A stretch of 64,000 bases of DNA from UBA10649 sp964597445 (GTDB taxonomy: Bacteria > Actinomycetota > Actinomycetes > S36-B12). The notes under the pieces are model-generated. The model had not been told where the DNA came from, searched no databases, and saw only the letters and a program-made list of their open reading frames with translations. The stretch spans positions 128,658-192,657 of the forward strand of contig CAZQXO010000001.1 in NCBI GenBank assembly GCA_964597445.1, read 5' to 3'. Below are positions 25,204 through 33,593 of the stretch, piece after piece. Numbering within the stretch: the stretch's first letter is position 1; every line of letters begins with the position of its first letter. Both the position numbers and the translations under genes were made by a program.

Positions 25204-26484
25204 TCACACTCCGAAGAATTCCTGCGCTGCACGAACACCGGCCATAGCTGTGTCGATGTCACGCGTGTCGTTGTAGATGTACGTGGACAGCCGTGTCGTC
25301 GCGGGCACATCGAACCGACGACAGGTCGGCCACGCGCAGTGATGGCCCACACGGACAGCGACCCCGCGGTCATCGAGGAACTGTCCGACATCGTGAGGAT
25401 GCAGCCCGTCCACGACGAAGGAGATCGCGCTTCCGCGCTCCACGGCATCCTGCGGGCCGATGATGCCGACTCCACGCATCTCGCGCAGTCGCTCGAGCGC
25501 GTAGGCGGTGAGCCCATGCTCGTGCTCTGCCACCGCGGCCATGCCCAACGCCCTGAGGTAGTCGACCGCCGCCGCGAGCCCCACCGCCTGGGCAACCATG
25601 GGGGTGCCCGCCTCGAACCGCTTCGGGGGCTCCGCGTAGGTGCTGTGGTCCATGAAGACCGTCTCGATCATCGACCCGCCCGAGATGAAGGGCGGCATGG
25701 CCTCCAGCACCTCGCGGCGACCCCACAGCAGTCCTATCCCCGTCGGACCGAGCATCTTGTGGCCGCTCCAGGCCACGAGGTCCGCCCCCAGGGCACCGAC
25801 GTCGACGGGCATGTGCGGAATGGACTGGCAGGCGTCGACGACGCCCACAGCACCGACGCTGTGGGCACGCTTCATGATCGCGCTCACCGGATTGATGGTT
25901 CCGAGGATGTTCGACTGATGCACGACGGAGACGACCTTCGTCGACGCGTCGACGAGCCGGTCCATCTCATCGAGGTCGAGGCGCCCCTCATCGTCGACAC
26001 CGATCCACCTGAGAGTCGCGCCCGTCTTGGCGCACACCTCCTGCCAGGGGACGAGGTTCGCGTGGTGCTCCATCTGGGTGACGACAATCGTGTCGCCCGG
26101 CTCCAGGACGAAGCGCGGGTCGACCTCGCGACCGGAGTGGCGAGCCAAGGCCGTGCCGTTCGAGAACGCGTAGGCCGCGAGGTTCAGGCTCTCCGTGGCG
26201 TTCTTCGTGAAGACGACGTCCTCAGCGTCCGCGCCGACGAAACCAGCGATGGTCGCACGGGCTGCCTCATAGGCGTCAGTGGCCTCCTCCGCCAGCTGGT
26301 GGGCCCCGCGATGAACCGCGGCGTTGCAGGTCCTGTAGTAGTTCGCCTCCGCAGCCAGCACCTGCTCGGGCTTCTGGCTGGTCGCCGCACTGTCGAGGTA
26401 CACCAGAGGACGCCCATCGCGCACCGTTCGCGACAGGATCGGGAAGTCACGCCGGATGCGCTCGACATCCAGAGCTGGAGTCAC
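25204..26484 (-). CDS. sufS: Cysteine desulfurase SufS
   Basis: 426 aa PLP enzyme that takes sulfur from cysteine and forms an enzyme persulfide. Seen are LVYLDSAATSQKPEQVL, the PLP-lysine motif DLVAWSGHKMLGPTGIGLLW, and the persulfide cysteine region AVRVGHHCAWPTCRRFDV. It belongs to group II desulfurases that work with SufU. The stop lies 1 nt before sufU, the start overlaps sufC by 4 nt. Confidence 0.96.
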   Translation of the reverse strand: MTPALDVERIRRDFPILSRTVRDGRPLVYLDSAATSQKPEQVLAAEANYYRTCNAAVHRGAHQLAEEATDAYEAARATIAGFVGADAEDVVFTKNATESLNLAAYAFSNGTALARHSGREVDPRFVLEPGDTIVVTQMEHHANLVPWQEVCAKTGATLRWIGVDDEGRLDLDEMDRLVDASTKVVSVVHQSNILGTINPVSAIMKRAHSVGAVGVVDACQSIPHMPVDVGALGADLVAWSGHKMLGPTGIGLLWGRREVLEAMPPFISGGSMIETVFMDHSTYAEPPKRFEAGTPMVAQAVGLAAAVDYLRALGMAAVAEHEHGLTAYALERLREMRGVGIIGPQDAVERGSAISFVVDGLHPHDVGQFLDDRGVAVRVGHHCAWPTCRRFDVPATTRLSTYIYNDTRDIDTAMAGVRAAQEFFGV

Positions 26485-27248
26485 GATGCGCCGGCGGCGG
26501 AGGACACGAACCGCTCGTAGCCCTCCGACTCGAGGACCGCCGCGAGCTCAGGGCCACCGCTCTCCACGATGCGACCATCCACGAACACATGCACGTAGTC
26601 CGGCGTGATGTAGCGCAGGATCCGGGTGTAGTGGGTGATCAGCAGGGTGCCGGCGCCGGTCTCCTCCCGGAAGGCGTTGAACCCCTCCGAGACGACACGA
26701 AGGGCATCCACGTCGAGTCCCGAGTCCGTCTCGTCCAGAACGGCGATCTTGGGCTTCAGGAGCGACAGCTGCAGGATCTCGTGCCGCTTCTTCTCTCCAC
26801 CGGAGAATCCCTCGTTCACATTGCGCTCAGCGAAGGAGGAGTCCATCTGGAGGACGCCCATGGCGTCCTTCATCTCCTTCACCCAGGTGCGCAGCTTGGG
26901 TGCCTCCCCTCGCACGGCCGTCGCCGACGTGCGCAGGAAGTTCGACACGCTCACGCCTGGAATCTCGACGGGGTACTGCATCGCGAGGAAGAGTCCCGCG
27001 CGCGCCCGCTCATCGACGCTCATGGACAGCACGTCCTCGCCATCGAGCGTGATGCTCCCCGAGGTCACGACGTACTTCGGATGGCCGGCGATCACGTACG
27101 CCAGCGTGGACTTCCCGGAACCATTCGGTCCCATCACAGCGTGGGTCGTGCCCGACGAGACGGTCAAGGTCACGCCCCGCAGGATCTCCCGGGGGCCGGC
27201 GTCCGTGAGCACGGAGGCGTGCACGTCATTGATCTCGAGGGTGCTCAT
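26481..27248 (-). CDS. sufC: SufC ATPase of the SufBCD complex
   Basis: 255 aa ABC-type ATPase. Walker A AVMGPNGSGKSTLAYVI, the SufC-type signature FSGGEKKRHEILQL, Walker B IAVLDETDSGLDVDAL and H-loop LLITHYTRIL. It drives conformational change of the SufBCD scaffold on which Fe-S clusters are built. The Rieske gene is just upstream (2 nt), which is the usual order in Streptomyces; in Mycobacterium the Rieske gene is missing. Confidence 0.96.
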   Translation of the reverse strand: MSTLEINDVHASVLTDAGPREILRGVTLTVSSGTTHAVMGPNGSGKSTLAYVIAGHPKYVVTSGSITLDGEDVLSMSVDERARAGLFLAMQYPVEIPGVSVSNFLRTSATAVRGEAPKLRTWVKEMKDAMGVLQMDSSFAERNVNEGFSGGEKKRHEILQLSLLKPKIAVLDETDSGLDVDALRVVSEGFNAFREETGAGTLLITHYTRILRYITPDYVHVFVDGRIVESGGPELAAVLESEGYERFVSSAAGAS

Positions 27249-27250
27249 GG

Positions 27251-27592
27251 TCAGACCTTCTCTCGTAGGACAGGAGTGGGATCGATCTCGATCACGGCGC
27301 TGGCGTCATCGCCGACGATCCGTGTGGCGTAGGTCGCCACCGGCCGGATGGCAGGCGGCGTCAGGGGTTCCCCCGTGCGGAGGTCGAACGCCGAGCCGTG
27401 GAGCCAGCACTCCAGCGTGCAGCCCTCGACGTCACCCTCCGACAGCGCAACATCCGCATGGGAGCAGCGGTCCTCGATGGCGAAGACCTCGTCGTCGACA
27501 CGGACAACTGCGACCGGCATGTCGTCAACCATGACCCGCGTGGCCCGCCCCGACGGGACATCCGCCAGCGCGCACACGGGACGGAAGGTCAC
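27251..27592 (-). CDS. Rieske-type ferredoxin of the suf operon
   Basis: 113 aa non-heme Rieske ferredoxin (NirD-like). The 2Fe-2S ligands are in EDRCSHADVALS and CTLECWLHGSAFDL (C-x-H and C-x2-H). It lacks a signal peptide and is cytosolic. GTG 27592 overlaps the sufD stop by 4 nt, supporting this start; the ORF extends upstream inside sufD without resemblance. It may deliver electrons to the Suf machinery, which is inferred from context. Confidence 0.9.
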   Translation of the reverse strand: MTFRPVCALADVPSGRATRVMVDDMPVAVVRVDDEVFAIEDRCSHADVALSEGDVEGCTLECWLHGSAFDLRTGEPLTPPAIRPVATYATRIVGDDASAVIEIDPTPVLREKV

Positions 27593-28728
27593 GGGGTCTC
27601 CTCGAGAACAGACTCGAGCTCCGGCTCCATGCCGAGCCGCTCGGCGATCCGGGTCAGAACCGCGTCGCGCCACTCGAGGCTCCCCAGCCTCGCCAGGACG
27701 TCCACGAAGAAGCCGCGGACGACGAGTTGGCGCGCCACCGACTGAGGTATACCCCGCGCCTGGAGGTAGAACAGCTGCTCATCGTCGAACCGGCCAGTGG
27801 CGCTCGCGTGCCCCGCGCTGAGAACGTCGCCGGTCTCGAGCTCGAGGTTCGGCACGGAATCCGCGCGCGCACCATGGTCGAGGACGAGGTTGCGGTTCAT
27901 CTCATAGGTGTCCGTGCCGACCGCATCCCGGCGCACGACGACGTCACCGACCCACACGGTGTGCGTGGACTCCCCGCTGAGGGCACCCTTGTAGGCCACG
28001 GAGCTCGTGCAGTGCGGGACCGTGTGCTCGACGAGAATCCGATGCTCCATGTACTGCCCCGCATCAGCCAGGAACGCACCGAGCAGCGTCGCCGATCCGC
28101 CGGGTCCTGCGTACGACACCGAGGGGAGGATCCGCACGACCGCTCCCCCGAGCGTCACCGTGGACCCCACGAAGCTCGCGTCCCGACCCACCTGTGTCGG
28201 CCACTGCCAGAGCTGCACGTGGTCCGCCGGGCCATCCATGACGGACAGCATCGTGAGCGATGCTCCGTCCCCCACCCGCGTGACGAGGTTGCCCGCGATA
28301 TCCGCGTGCGCATCATGGAGCACCACCACAGTCGCCTTCGCGTGACGACCGATGCGGACGTCGACATGCGCGAACGCCGTGGCTCCGTCGGCCTTGAGCC
28401 GCAGCACGATCGGCTCCGTGACCTCGACCTCGTCGGGAACATCCACGCGCACCGTGCTCCGAGCGCTCGCCCAGGCCACGACCGACGCACGATCCGTCGG
28501 GAGCCAGTGCCCGGCATCGGCAGCGTCGAAGTCACGAATGCTCACGTAGGGCGCGCCCTCGGCCGTCACTGAACCCGATCGGTCCGCGGGCTCGAGGAGA
28601 TGGGACATGCGCGCTACGGGGGCGAAACGCCACTCCTCCTCCCGCCCGCCCGGAACCGGGAAGTCCGCGATGTTGCCCGAGGACAGCCGAGGAACCAGAT
28701 CAGTCGGGGGTGATTCCAGGACCGTCAC
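27589..28728 (-). CDS. sufD: SufD scaffold component
   Basis: 379 aa beta-helix protein of the SufBCD scaffold. The conserved C-terminal motif DHGARADSVPNLELETGDVL and GHASATGRFDDEQLFYLQARG is typical for SufD. The start GTG 28728 overlaps the sufB stop by 4 nt. It pairs with SufB to form the cluster assembly site. Confidence 0.93.
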   Translation of the reverse strand: MTVLESPPTDLVPRLSSGNIADFPVPGGREEEWRFAPVARMSHLLEPADRSGSVTAEGAPYVSIRDFDAADAGHWLPTDRASVVAWASARSTVRVDVPDEVEVTEPIVLRLKADGATAFAHVDVRIGRHAKATVVVLHDAHADIAGNLVTRVGDGASLTMLSVMDGPADHVQLWQWPTQVGRDASFVGSTVTLGGAVVRILPSVSYAGPGGSATLLGAFLADAGQYMEHRILVEHTVPHCTSSVAYKGALSGESTHTVWVGDVVVRRDAVGTDTYEMNRNLVLDHGARADSVPNLELETGDVLSAGHASATGRFDDEQLFYLQARGIPQSVARQLVVRGFFVDVLARLGSLEWRDAVLTRIAERLGMEPELESVLEETP

Positions 28729-30146
28729 CCGACAGCCCCTTCCATCTGCAGCTCGATGAGGCGGTTCAGCTCGAGTGCGTACTCCATGGGCAGTTCGCGC
28801 GCAATCGGCTCGATGAAGCCACGCACGATCATCGCCATCGCCTCGTCCTCGGTCATGCCCCGCGACATGAGGTAGAAGAGCTGGTCCTCGCTCACCTTCG
28901 ACACCGTCGCCTCATGACCCATGGCCACATCGTCATCCCGCACATCCACATACGGGTAGGTGTCGGAACGCGAGAGGTCATCCACCAGCAGCGCGTCGCA
29001 CTTGACCGTGCTCTTCGAACCGTGGGCTCCCTCCTGGATCTGCACCAGACCGCGGTACGACGTGCGTCCACCCCCACGGGCCACGGACTTGGAGATGATG
29101 TTGGAGGACGTGTTCGGTGCCGCGTGGACCATCTTGGCGCCGGCATCCTGATGCTGGCCCGCACCGGCGAAGGCGATCGAGAGGGTCTCACCCTTCGCGT
29201 GCTCGCCCGTCATCCACACGGCGGGGTACTTCATGGTGACCTTGGAACCCAGGTTGCCGTCGACCCACTCCATGGTGGCGCCCTCATGGGCCACGGCGCG
29301 CTTGGTCACCAGGTTGTAGACATTGGTCGACCAGTTCTGGATGGTGGTGTAGCGACAACGACCACCGCGCTTCACCACGATCTCCACCACCGCCGAGTGG
29401 AGGGAGTCGGTCGAGTAGATGGGCGCTGTGCAACCCTCGACGTAGTGCACGTATGCGTCCTCGTCGATGATCATCAGGGTTCGCTCGAACTGCCCCATGT
29501 TCTCCGTGTTGATGCGGAAATAGGCCTGCAGGGGGATGTCGACGTGCACCCCCTTGGGAACGTAGATGAAGGATCCACCCGACCAGACCGCCGTATTGAG
29601 GGCCGCGAACTTGTTGTCGCCCACGGGGATGACGGTGCCGAAGTACTCCCGGAAGAGATCCTCGTGCTCGCGGAGACCCGTGTCCGTGTCGAGGAAGATG
29701 ACGCCCTGCTCCTCGAGATCCTCGCGGATCTTGTGGTAGACGACCTCAGACTCGTACTGCGCCGCAACACCGGCGATGAGGCGCTGCTTCTCCGCCTCCG
29801 GGATGCCGAGCCGGTCGTATGTGTTCTTGATGTCGTCGGGAAGCTCATCCCACGAGGTGGCCTGCTTCTCGGTCGACCTGACGAAGTACTTGATGGTGTC
29901 GAAGTCGATGCCGTTCAGGTCAGAGCCCCAGTTCGGCATGGGCTTCCGCTCGAACAGGCGCAGGCCCTTCAGCCGGAGATCGAGCATCCATTCCGGCTCG
30001 TTCTTCTTGGCCGAGATATCGCGCACGACGTCCTCGTTCAGACCGCGTCGGGCCGTGGCACCGGCATCATCGGCGTCGTGCCAGCCGTACTCATAGCGCC
30101 CCAGCTCGTCGATCGTTGCTGCGGTGTCCTGGGCTGCAGTGCTCAT
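28725..30146 (-). CDS. sufB: SufB scaffold component
   Basis: 473 aa beta-helix scaffold on which the Fe-S cluster forms. Recognisable parts are NTAVWSGGSFIYVPKGV, YVHYVEGCTAPIY, KCDALLVDDLSRSDTYPYVD and EDQLFYLMSRGMTEDEAMAM. The highly conserved cysteine is in EGCTAP, and another in VKCDALL. ATG 30146 has an AAAGG ribosome site and overlaps the regulator stop by 4 nt (ATGA); the extension to 30509 lies within sufR. First of the scaffold genes of the operon. Confidence 0.96.
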   Translation of the reverse strand: MSTAAQDTAATIDELGRYEYGWHDADDAGATARRGLNEDVVRDISAKKNEPEWMLDLRLKGLRLFERKPMPNWGSDLNGIDFDTIKYFVRSTEKQATSWDELPDDIKNTYDRLGIPEAEKQRLIAGVAAQYESEVVYHKIREDLEEQGVIFLDTDTGLREHEDLFREYFGTVIPVGDNKFAALNTAVWSGGSFIYVPKGVHVDIPLQAYFRINTENMGQFERTLMIIDEDAYVHYVEGCTAPIYSTDSLHSAVVEIVVKRGGRCRYTTIQNWSTNVYNLVTKRAVAHEGATMEWVDGNLGSKVTMKYPAVWMTGEHAKGETLSIAFAGAGQHQDAGAKMVHAAPNTSSNIISKSVARGGGRTSYRGLVQIQEGAHGSKSTVKCDALLVDDLSRSDTYPYVDVRDDDVAMGHEATVSKVSEDQLFYLMSRGMTEDEAMAMIVRGFIEPIARELPMEYALELNRLIELQMEGAVG

Positions 30147-30889
30147 GCCATGGCCTTTCGTGAGGAGGAGCGTGAGGTCGAGCGAGGAGCAGGTCGTGCG
30201 GGTGACGAGACGTGGTCGCGCAAGGCGCGCTCGCTCGGTGACGCTGTGACGTCCCCCACGGGCATCAGCGGGATGACGGCCGTGCAGACCTCGTCTCCGT
30301 GCGCCAGCGTCGCGAGGCGGGTGACATGCCGATCGAGCACACGCGCCAGTTCGGCCGTCTCGGCCTCGCACAGGATGGGGAACTCGCGAGCCGCATCGAC
30401 CACGGGGCAGCTGTGCTGGCACAGCTGCACGGCGATGTCGCCGAGGGGTTGCACCTCGGCGGCGTATCCCGCGGATGTCAGCACCTCCGCCAGTTCCTCG
30501 GGCGTGCATCCGTCGGCTCCGGCGACCTCCGCCGCGAGGTTGCGTGCCCGGTGCGCGGCGAACCCGGCCACCGCCTCCGCCCCGAACTCCGCAGCGAGGT
30601 ACCGCAGGGCTGACAGGGCAAGGTCGTCGTAGGACGAACCGCAGGCCGAACGCCCCTGGTCCGTCAGCGTGAAGACACTCCCCGGACGCCCGCGCCCGCG
30701 CTTGGGCGCCGGACCGTAGGGAGCACGTTCCTGGGAGGACACCAGACCGAGGTCGGCCAAGGCCGCGAGGTGGCGCCGGATCCCGGACGGGGTCAGCCCG
30801 AGGAGGTCTGCGAGCTCCGCGACCGTCTGAGGGCCGTGCGTCAGGAGAGCACGTGCCACGCGCTCAGAAGCCTCGCCCGGGAATTTCAC
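30143..30889 (-). CDS. sufR: SufR-like Fe-S sensing regulator
   Basis: 248 aa DeoR/ArsR-like winged helix regulator: RVARALLTHGPQTVAELADL, LGLTPSGIRRHLAALADLGL, then the wing GRGRPGSVFTLTDQG. The C-terminal domain has four cysteines (C157, C161, C174, C202) that can hold a 4Fe-4S cluster. In cyanobacteria and mycobacteria SufR represses the suf operon when it carries the cluster. The gene leads the suf operon, so autorepression is expected. The GTG at 30889 is 1 nt after a TAGGGT hexamer, so the true start is uncertain; GTG at codon 11 is an alternative. Confidence 0.85.
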   Translation of the reverse strand: MKFPGEASERVARALLTHGPQTVAELADLLGLTPSGIRRHLAALADLGLVSSQERAPYGPAPKRGRGRPGSVFTLTDQGRSACGSSYDDLALSALRYLAAEFGAEAVAGFAAHRARNLAAEVAGADGCTPEELAEVLTSAGYAAEVQPLGDIAVQLCQHSCPVVDAAREFPILCEAETAELARVLDRHVTRLATLAHGDEVCTAVIPLMPVGDVTASPSERALRDHVSSPARPAPRSTSRSSSRKAMA

Positions 30890-30910
30890 AACCCTATTGT
30901 TGCGTAATTC

Positions 30911-30940
30911 CCCGGGCGTGCAACCCGGGGCACGCCCGGG
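30911..30940. promoter_or_regulatory. Large inverted repeat between sufR and the ABC exporter
   Basis: CCCGGGCGTGC (30911-30921) and GCACGCCCGGG (30930-30940) form a perfect 11-bp inverted repeat with an 8-nt spacer in a divergent intergenic region, where a terminator is not expected for either gene. Closer to sufR, CAAC and GTTG half sites with a 6-nt spacer lie at about 30889-30902. Either could be a SufR site; this is inference. Confidence 0.35.
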
Positions 30941-30945
30941 CCCCC

Positions 30946-30951
30946 TATGCT
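30946..30951 (+). promoter_or_regulatory. Putative leaderless -10 of the ABC ATPase (TATGCT)
   Basis: TATGCT, 6 nt before the GTG at 30958, no ribosome site. Confidence 0.55.
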
Positions 30952-30957
30952 CCCCTC

Positions 30958-31869
30958 GTGCCTGCTGTCGAGATCCGCCACCTGCAGGTGCGTCACGCCA
31001 CGGGACTCGCCGTCTCGGATCTGAGCCTGACGGCTGACGCCGGCCGGATCACGGCCCTCATCGGCCCCAACGGCGCCGGGAAGACCAGCACGATCGAGAC
31101 CTGCGTGGGACTGCGCCGCTCGTTCTCGGGCGAGGTCGCCATCCTCGGCACGCGCCTGCCCGTCTACGGTTCGGCGGCCACGTCCCTGCGCAGCAGGGTG
31201 GGTGTCATGCTCCAGGACGGCGGCCTCTACACGACGGCGCGACCCCGGGAGATGGTCGACCATGTCGCATCCCTGTACGACGATCCCGACGATCCGACCC
31301 TCCTCCTGGCGGCCGTGGGCATCGATCCCGGCACACGAACTCCGATTCGCCGCCTCTCCGGCGGCGAGCAGCGTCGGGTGGCCGCGGCAGCCGCGCTCGT
31401 GGGTCGACCCGAGCTCGTCTTCCTCGATGAGCCGACCGCCGGACTGGACTCCACGGGACGGCGTGCCTTCCATGACCTCCTGCGTGAGCGGGTCGCCCAG
31501 GGACTCACCGTCGTCCTGACGACGCACCTGATGGACGATGTGGAGCGGCTCGCCGACTGGGTCGTGGTGATCGCCCGGGGTCGGGACGTCGCCTCCGGAA
31601 CGGTCGCGGACCTGGTCGGTGGCGAGGACTCCGTCGGATTCCACGGCCCCAAGCACCTGGCCACCACCGCTCTCGAGGCAGCACTGCCCCCGGGGTCGAC
31701 GGTCACGGAGACCGCGCCCGGGCAGTACCGCGCCACCGGGCCGCTGGATCCGCCGGCCCTGGCGAGCATCGCGGCCTGGTGCGCCCAGCACGGCGTCCCG
31801 ACGAGGGACCTGCGCATCGGTGCGCGCTCCCTCGAGGACGTCGTCGTCGACCTGGTCGGTGACCTGTGA
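30958..31869 (+). CDS. ABC-2 type exporter ATP-binding protein
   Basis: 303 aa ATPase. Walker A LIGPNGAGKTSTIETCVG, signature RLSGGEQRRVAAAAALV, Walker B LVFLDEPTAGLDSTG, H-loop VLTTHLMDDVERLAD. The C-terminal 90 residues are a dimerisation/regulatory part. GTG 30958 fits the family N-terminus (VPAVEIRHLQV) and the leaderless-type hexamer; the open frame continues further upstream without meaning. It overlaps the permease gene by 4 nt. Mycobacterium has an equivalent exporter pair between the suf operon and ctaA; substrate unknown. Confidence 0.9.
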   Translation: MPAVEIRHLQVRHATGLAVSDLSLTADAGRITALIGPNGAGKTSTIETCVGLRRSFSGEVAILGTRLPVYGSAATSLRSRVGVMLQDGGLYTTARPREMVDHVASLYDDPDDPTLLLAAVGIDPGTRTPIRRLSGGEQRRVAAAAALVGRPELVFLDEPTAGLDSTGRRAFHDLLRERVAQGLTVVLTTHLMDDVERLADWVVVIARGRDVASGTVADLVGGEDSVGFHGPKHLATTALEAALPPGSTVTETAPGQYRATGPLDPPALASIAAWCAQHGVPTRDLRIGARSLEDVVVDLVGDL

Positions 31870-32609
31870 CCCGCCGCACATCGGCGCTGCGCCGGACGCT
31901 GGGGCAGGCTGCATGGGAGTCCCGGCTGCTGCTGCGCAACGGCGAGCAGCTGCTGCTCACGATCATCATCCCGGTCGCCCTGCTGCTCGTCCTGGCCTGG
32001 ACGGATGTGCTGCCGCAGTCCTCCGGCCCCGACGCCCTCGCCGTGTCCATGGCCACGGTCCTCGCTGTCTCGGTCATCAGCTCCGCCTTCACGTCCCTGG
32101 CCATCGCCACGGGGTTCGAGCGCAGATCCGGGGCTCTGCGACTGCTCGGGACGACCCCGCTCGGTCCCGGGGAGCTGCTCACGGGCAAGGCGGTCGCCAC
32201 TCTCGTGGTCACGGTGGTGTCGAGCGCCCTGGTGATCCTGACGGGACTGGCCCTCGGATGGCGCCCGACGACCGGCATCGCGTGGATGCTCCTCGGGATC
32301 GGCGCCGGGATCGCGGCATGCGCCCCCTGGGGTCTCGCCCTCGCAGGCCTCCTGCGCGCCGAGGCGGTCCTCGCCGTCGCCAACGCCGTCTTCCTGGGGC
32401 TCCTGCTGTTCGGCGGAATCGTCATCCCGGCCGATTCGCTGCCCCAGTGGATGGCTGCGGTCGTGCCCTACCTGCCTTCCGGCGCACTGGTGGAGGTCCT
32501 GACCACCGCTCTCGTTTCATCCAGCGCTGCGATCGGGTCCCTGCTCGTGCTCGCTGCGTGGTCGGTGCTCGGCATTCTCGTGTCAGCGCGTTCCTTCAGG
32601 TGGACGTAG
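31866..32609 (+). CDS. ABC-2 type exporter permease
   Basis: 247 aa with six membrane helices (for example LLLTIIIPVALLLVLAWTDVL, LVVTVVSSALVILTGLALGW, VFLGLLLFGGIVIP and LLVLAAWSVLGILVSA). It forms the channel partner of the preceding ATPase. The GTG start overlaps it by 4 nt. The TAG stop is also the start of the putative ctaA -10. Substrate unknown; location beside heme a genes may hint at a link to oxidase biogenesis. Confidence 0.88.
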   Translation: MTRRTSALRRTLGQAAWESRLLLRNGEQLLLTIIIPVALLLVLAWTDVLPQSSGPDALAVSMATVLAVSVISSAFTSLAIATGFERRSGALRLLGTTPLGPGELLTGKAVATLVVTVVSSALVILTGLALGWRPTTGIAWMLLGIGAGIAACAPWGLALAGLLRAEAVLAVANAVFLGLLLFGGIVIPADSLPQWMAAVVPYLPSGALVEVLTTALVSSSAAIGSLLVLAAWSVLGILVSARSFRWT

Positions 32610-32612
32610 GCT
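32607..32612 (+). promoter_or_regulatory. Putative leaderless -10 of ctaA (TAGGCT)
   Basis: TAGGCT, 6 nt before the GTG at 32619; the TAG is the stop codon of the permease gene. Confidence 0.55.
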
Positions 32613-32618
32613 GACAAG

Positions 32619-33593
32619 GTGAGTGCGTCCACCGATGCCCGTCCCACCACCCCGTCGGTCGTGAGCGGCCGCAGCCCGCGATCCGTCCGAGGCATCTACA
32701 TCGCGAACCTCGTAGCCCAGGCAGGCATCGTGGTGACGGGGGCGATCGTGCGCATCACGGGGTCCGGGCTCGGCTGCCCGACCTGGCCCGAGTGCGTCGA
32801 AGGCTCGATCACCCCGACGGCCCAGCAGGAGGAGTCCTGGCAGAAGTTCGTCGAGTTCGGCAACCGCCTGCTGACCTTCGTGCTGCTCATCCTGGCCATC
32901 GCGGCCATCATCGCTGCTCTCGTGGATCGGCGACGGCGGCGGCGCGCGGGCCTGCCCTCCCGACCTGCGCTCACCGTCCTCGCCGTCATCCCCTTCGTGG
33001 GCACGGTGGCCCAGGCGATCTTGGGGGGGATCACCGTCCTCACCGGCCTTCATCCCCTGATCGTCGGCGCGCACTTCCTCGTGTCGATGGCGATCATCGC
33101 CGCCGTGGTGGCACTCGTGGCCCGATCAGGGGATCCCGGGGATCACCCTGTCGTGTGGCTGACACCCCTGCCTGTTCGGGTGCTGGCGTGGGCCCTCGTG
33201 GCGGCCAGTGCCGGTGTCGTCGTTCTCGGGGTACTGGTGACGAGCTCGGGACCTCACAGCGGCGACGACGGTGCCATCCGACTCGGCCTCGATCCCCGGA
33301 CCGTCTCGTGGCTCCATGCTGACGTGGTCCTGCTCTTCATGGGGCTCCTCATCGGAATGCTCGTGGCCCTTGCACTCGTGCGCGCACCACGCACAGCCCT
33401 GAAGCGCACGTGGCTGCTCCTCGGGATCTCGGTGGTCCAAGGAGTGATCGGCTACACGCAGTACTTCACGGGGCTGCCGGAGTTGCTGGTCATGCTTCAT
33501 GTCCTGGGTGCCGTGCTGGTGTGGATCGCCGTCCTGTTCATTCCTCCCGCGCTGCGCACACGCGGCTCGGTCGACGCGCCAGTGGCGGCCTAG
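32619..33593 (+). CDS. ctaA: Heme A synthase (CtaA/COX15)
   Basis: 324 aa, eight membrane helices. It oxidises heme O to heme A for aa3-type cytochrome oxidase. Seen are AQAGIVVTGAIVRITGSGLG, the cysteine pair CPTWPEC in the first periplasmic loop and EFGNRLLTFVLLILAI with a heme-ligand histidine context, plus VTSSGPHSGDDGAI and LHADVVLLF, which carry further conserved histidines. The GTG start follows a leaderless-type hexamer. It converges on ctaB, sharing the palindromic CTAG stop. Confidence 0.92.
   Translation: MSASTDARPTTPSVVSGRSPRSVRGIYIANLVAQAGIVVTGAIVRITGSGLGCPTWPECVEGSITPTAQQEESWQKFVEFGNRLLTFVLLILAIAAIIAALVDRRRRRRAGLPSRPALTVLAVIPFVGTVAQAILGGITVLTGLHPLIVGAHFLVSMAIIAAVVALVARSGDPGDHPVVWLTPLPVRVLAWALVAASAGVVVLGVLVTSSGPHSGDDGAIRLGLDPRTVSWLHADVVLLFMGLLIGMLVALALVRAPRTALKRTWLLLGISVVQGVIGYTQYFTGLPELLVMLHVLGAVLVWIAVLFIPPALRTRGSVDAPVAA

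Noticed and set aside
28710..30632. 640-codon plus-strand frame opposite sufB and sufR
   Set aside because: Antisense shadow with low-complexity composition; sufB and sufR are clear on the other strand.
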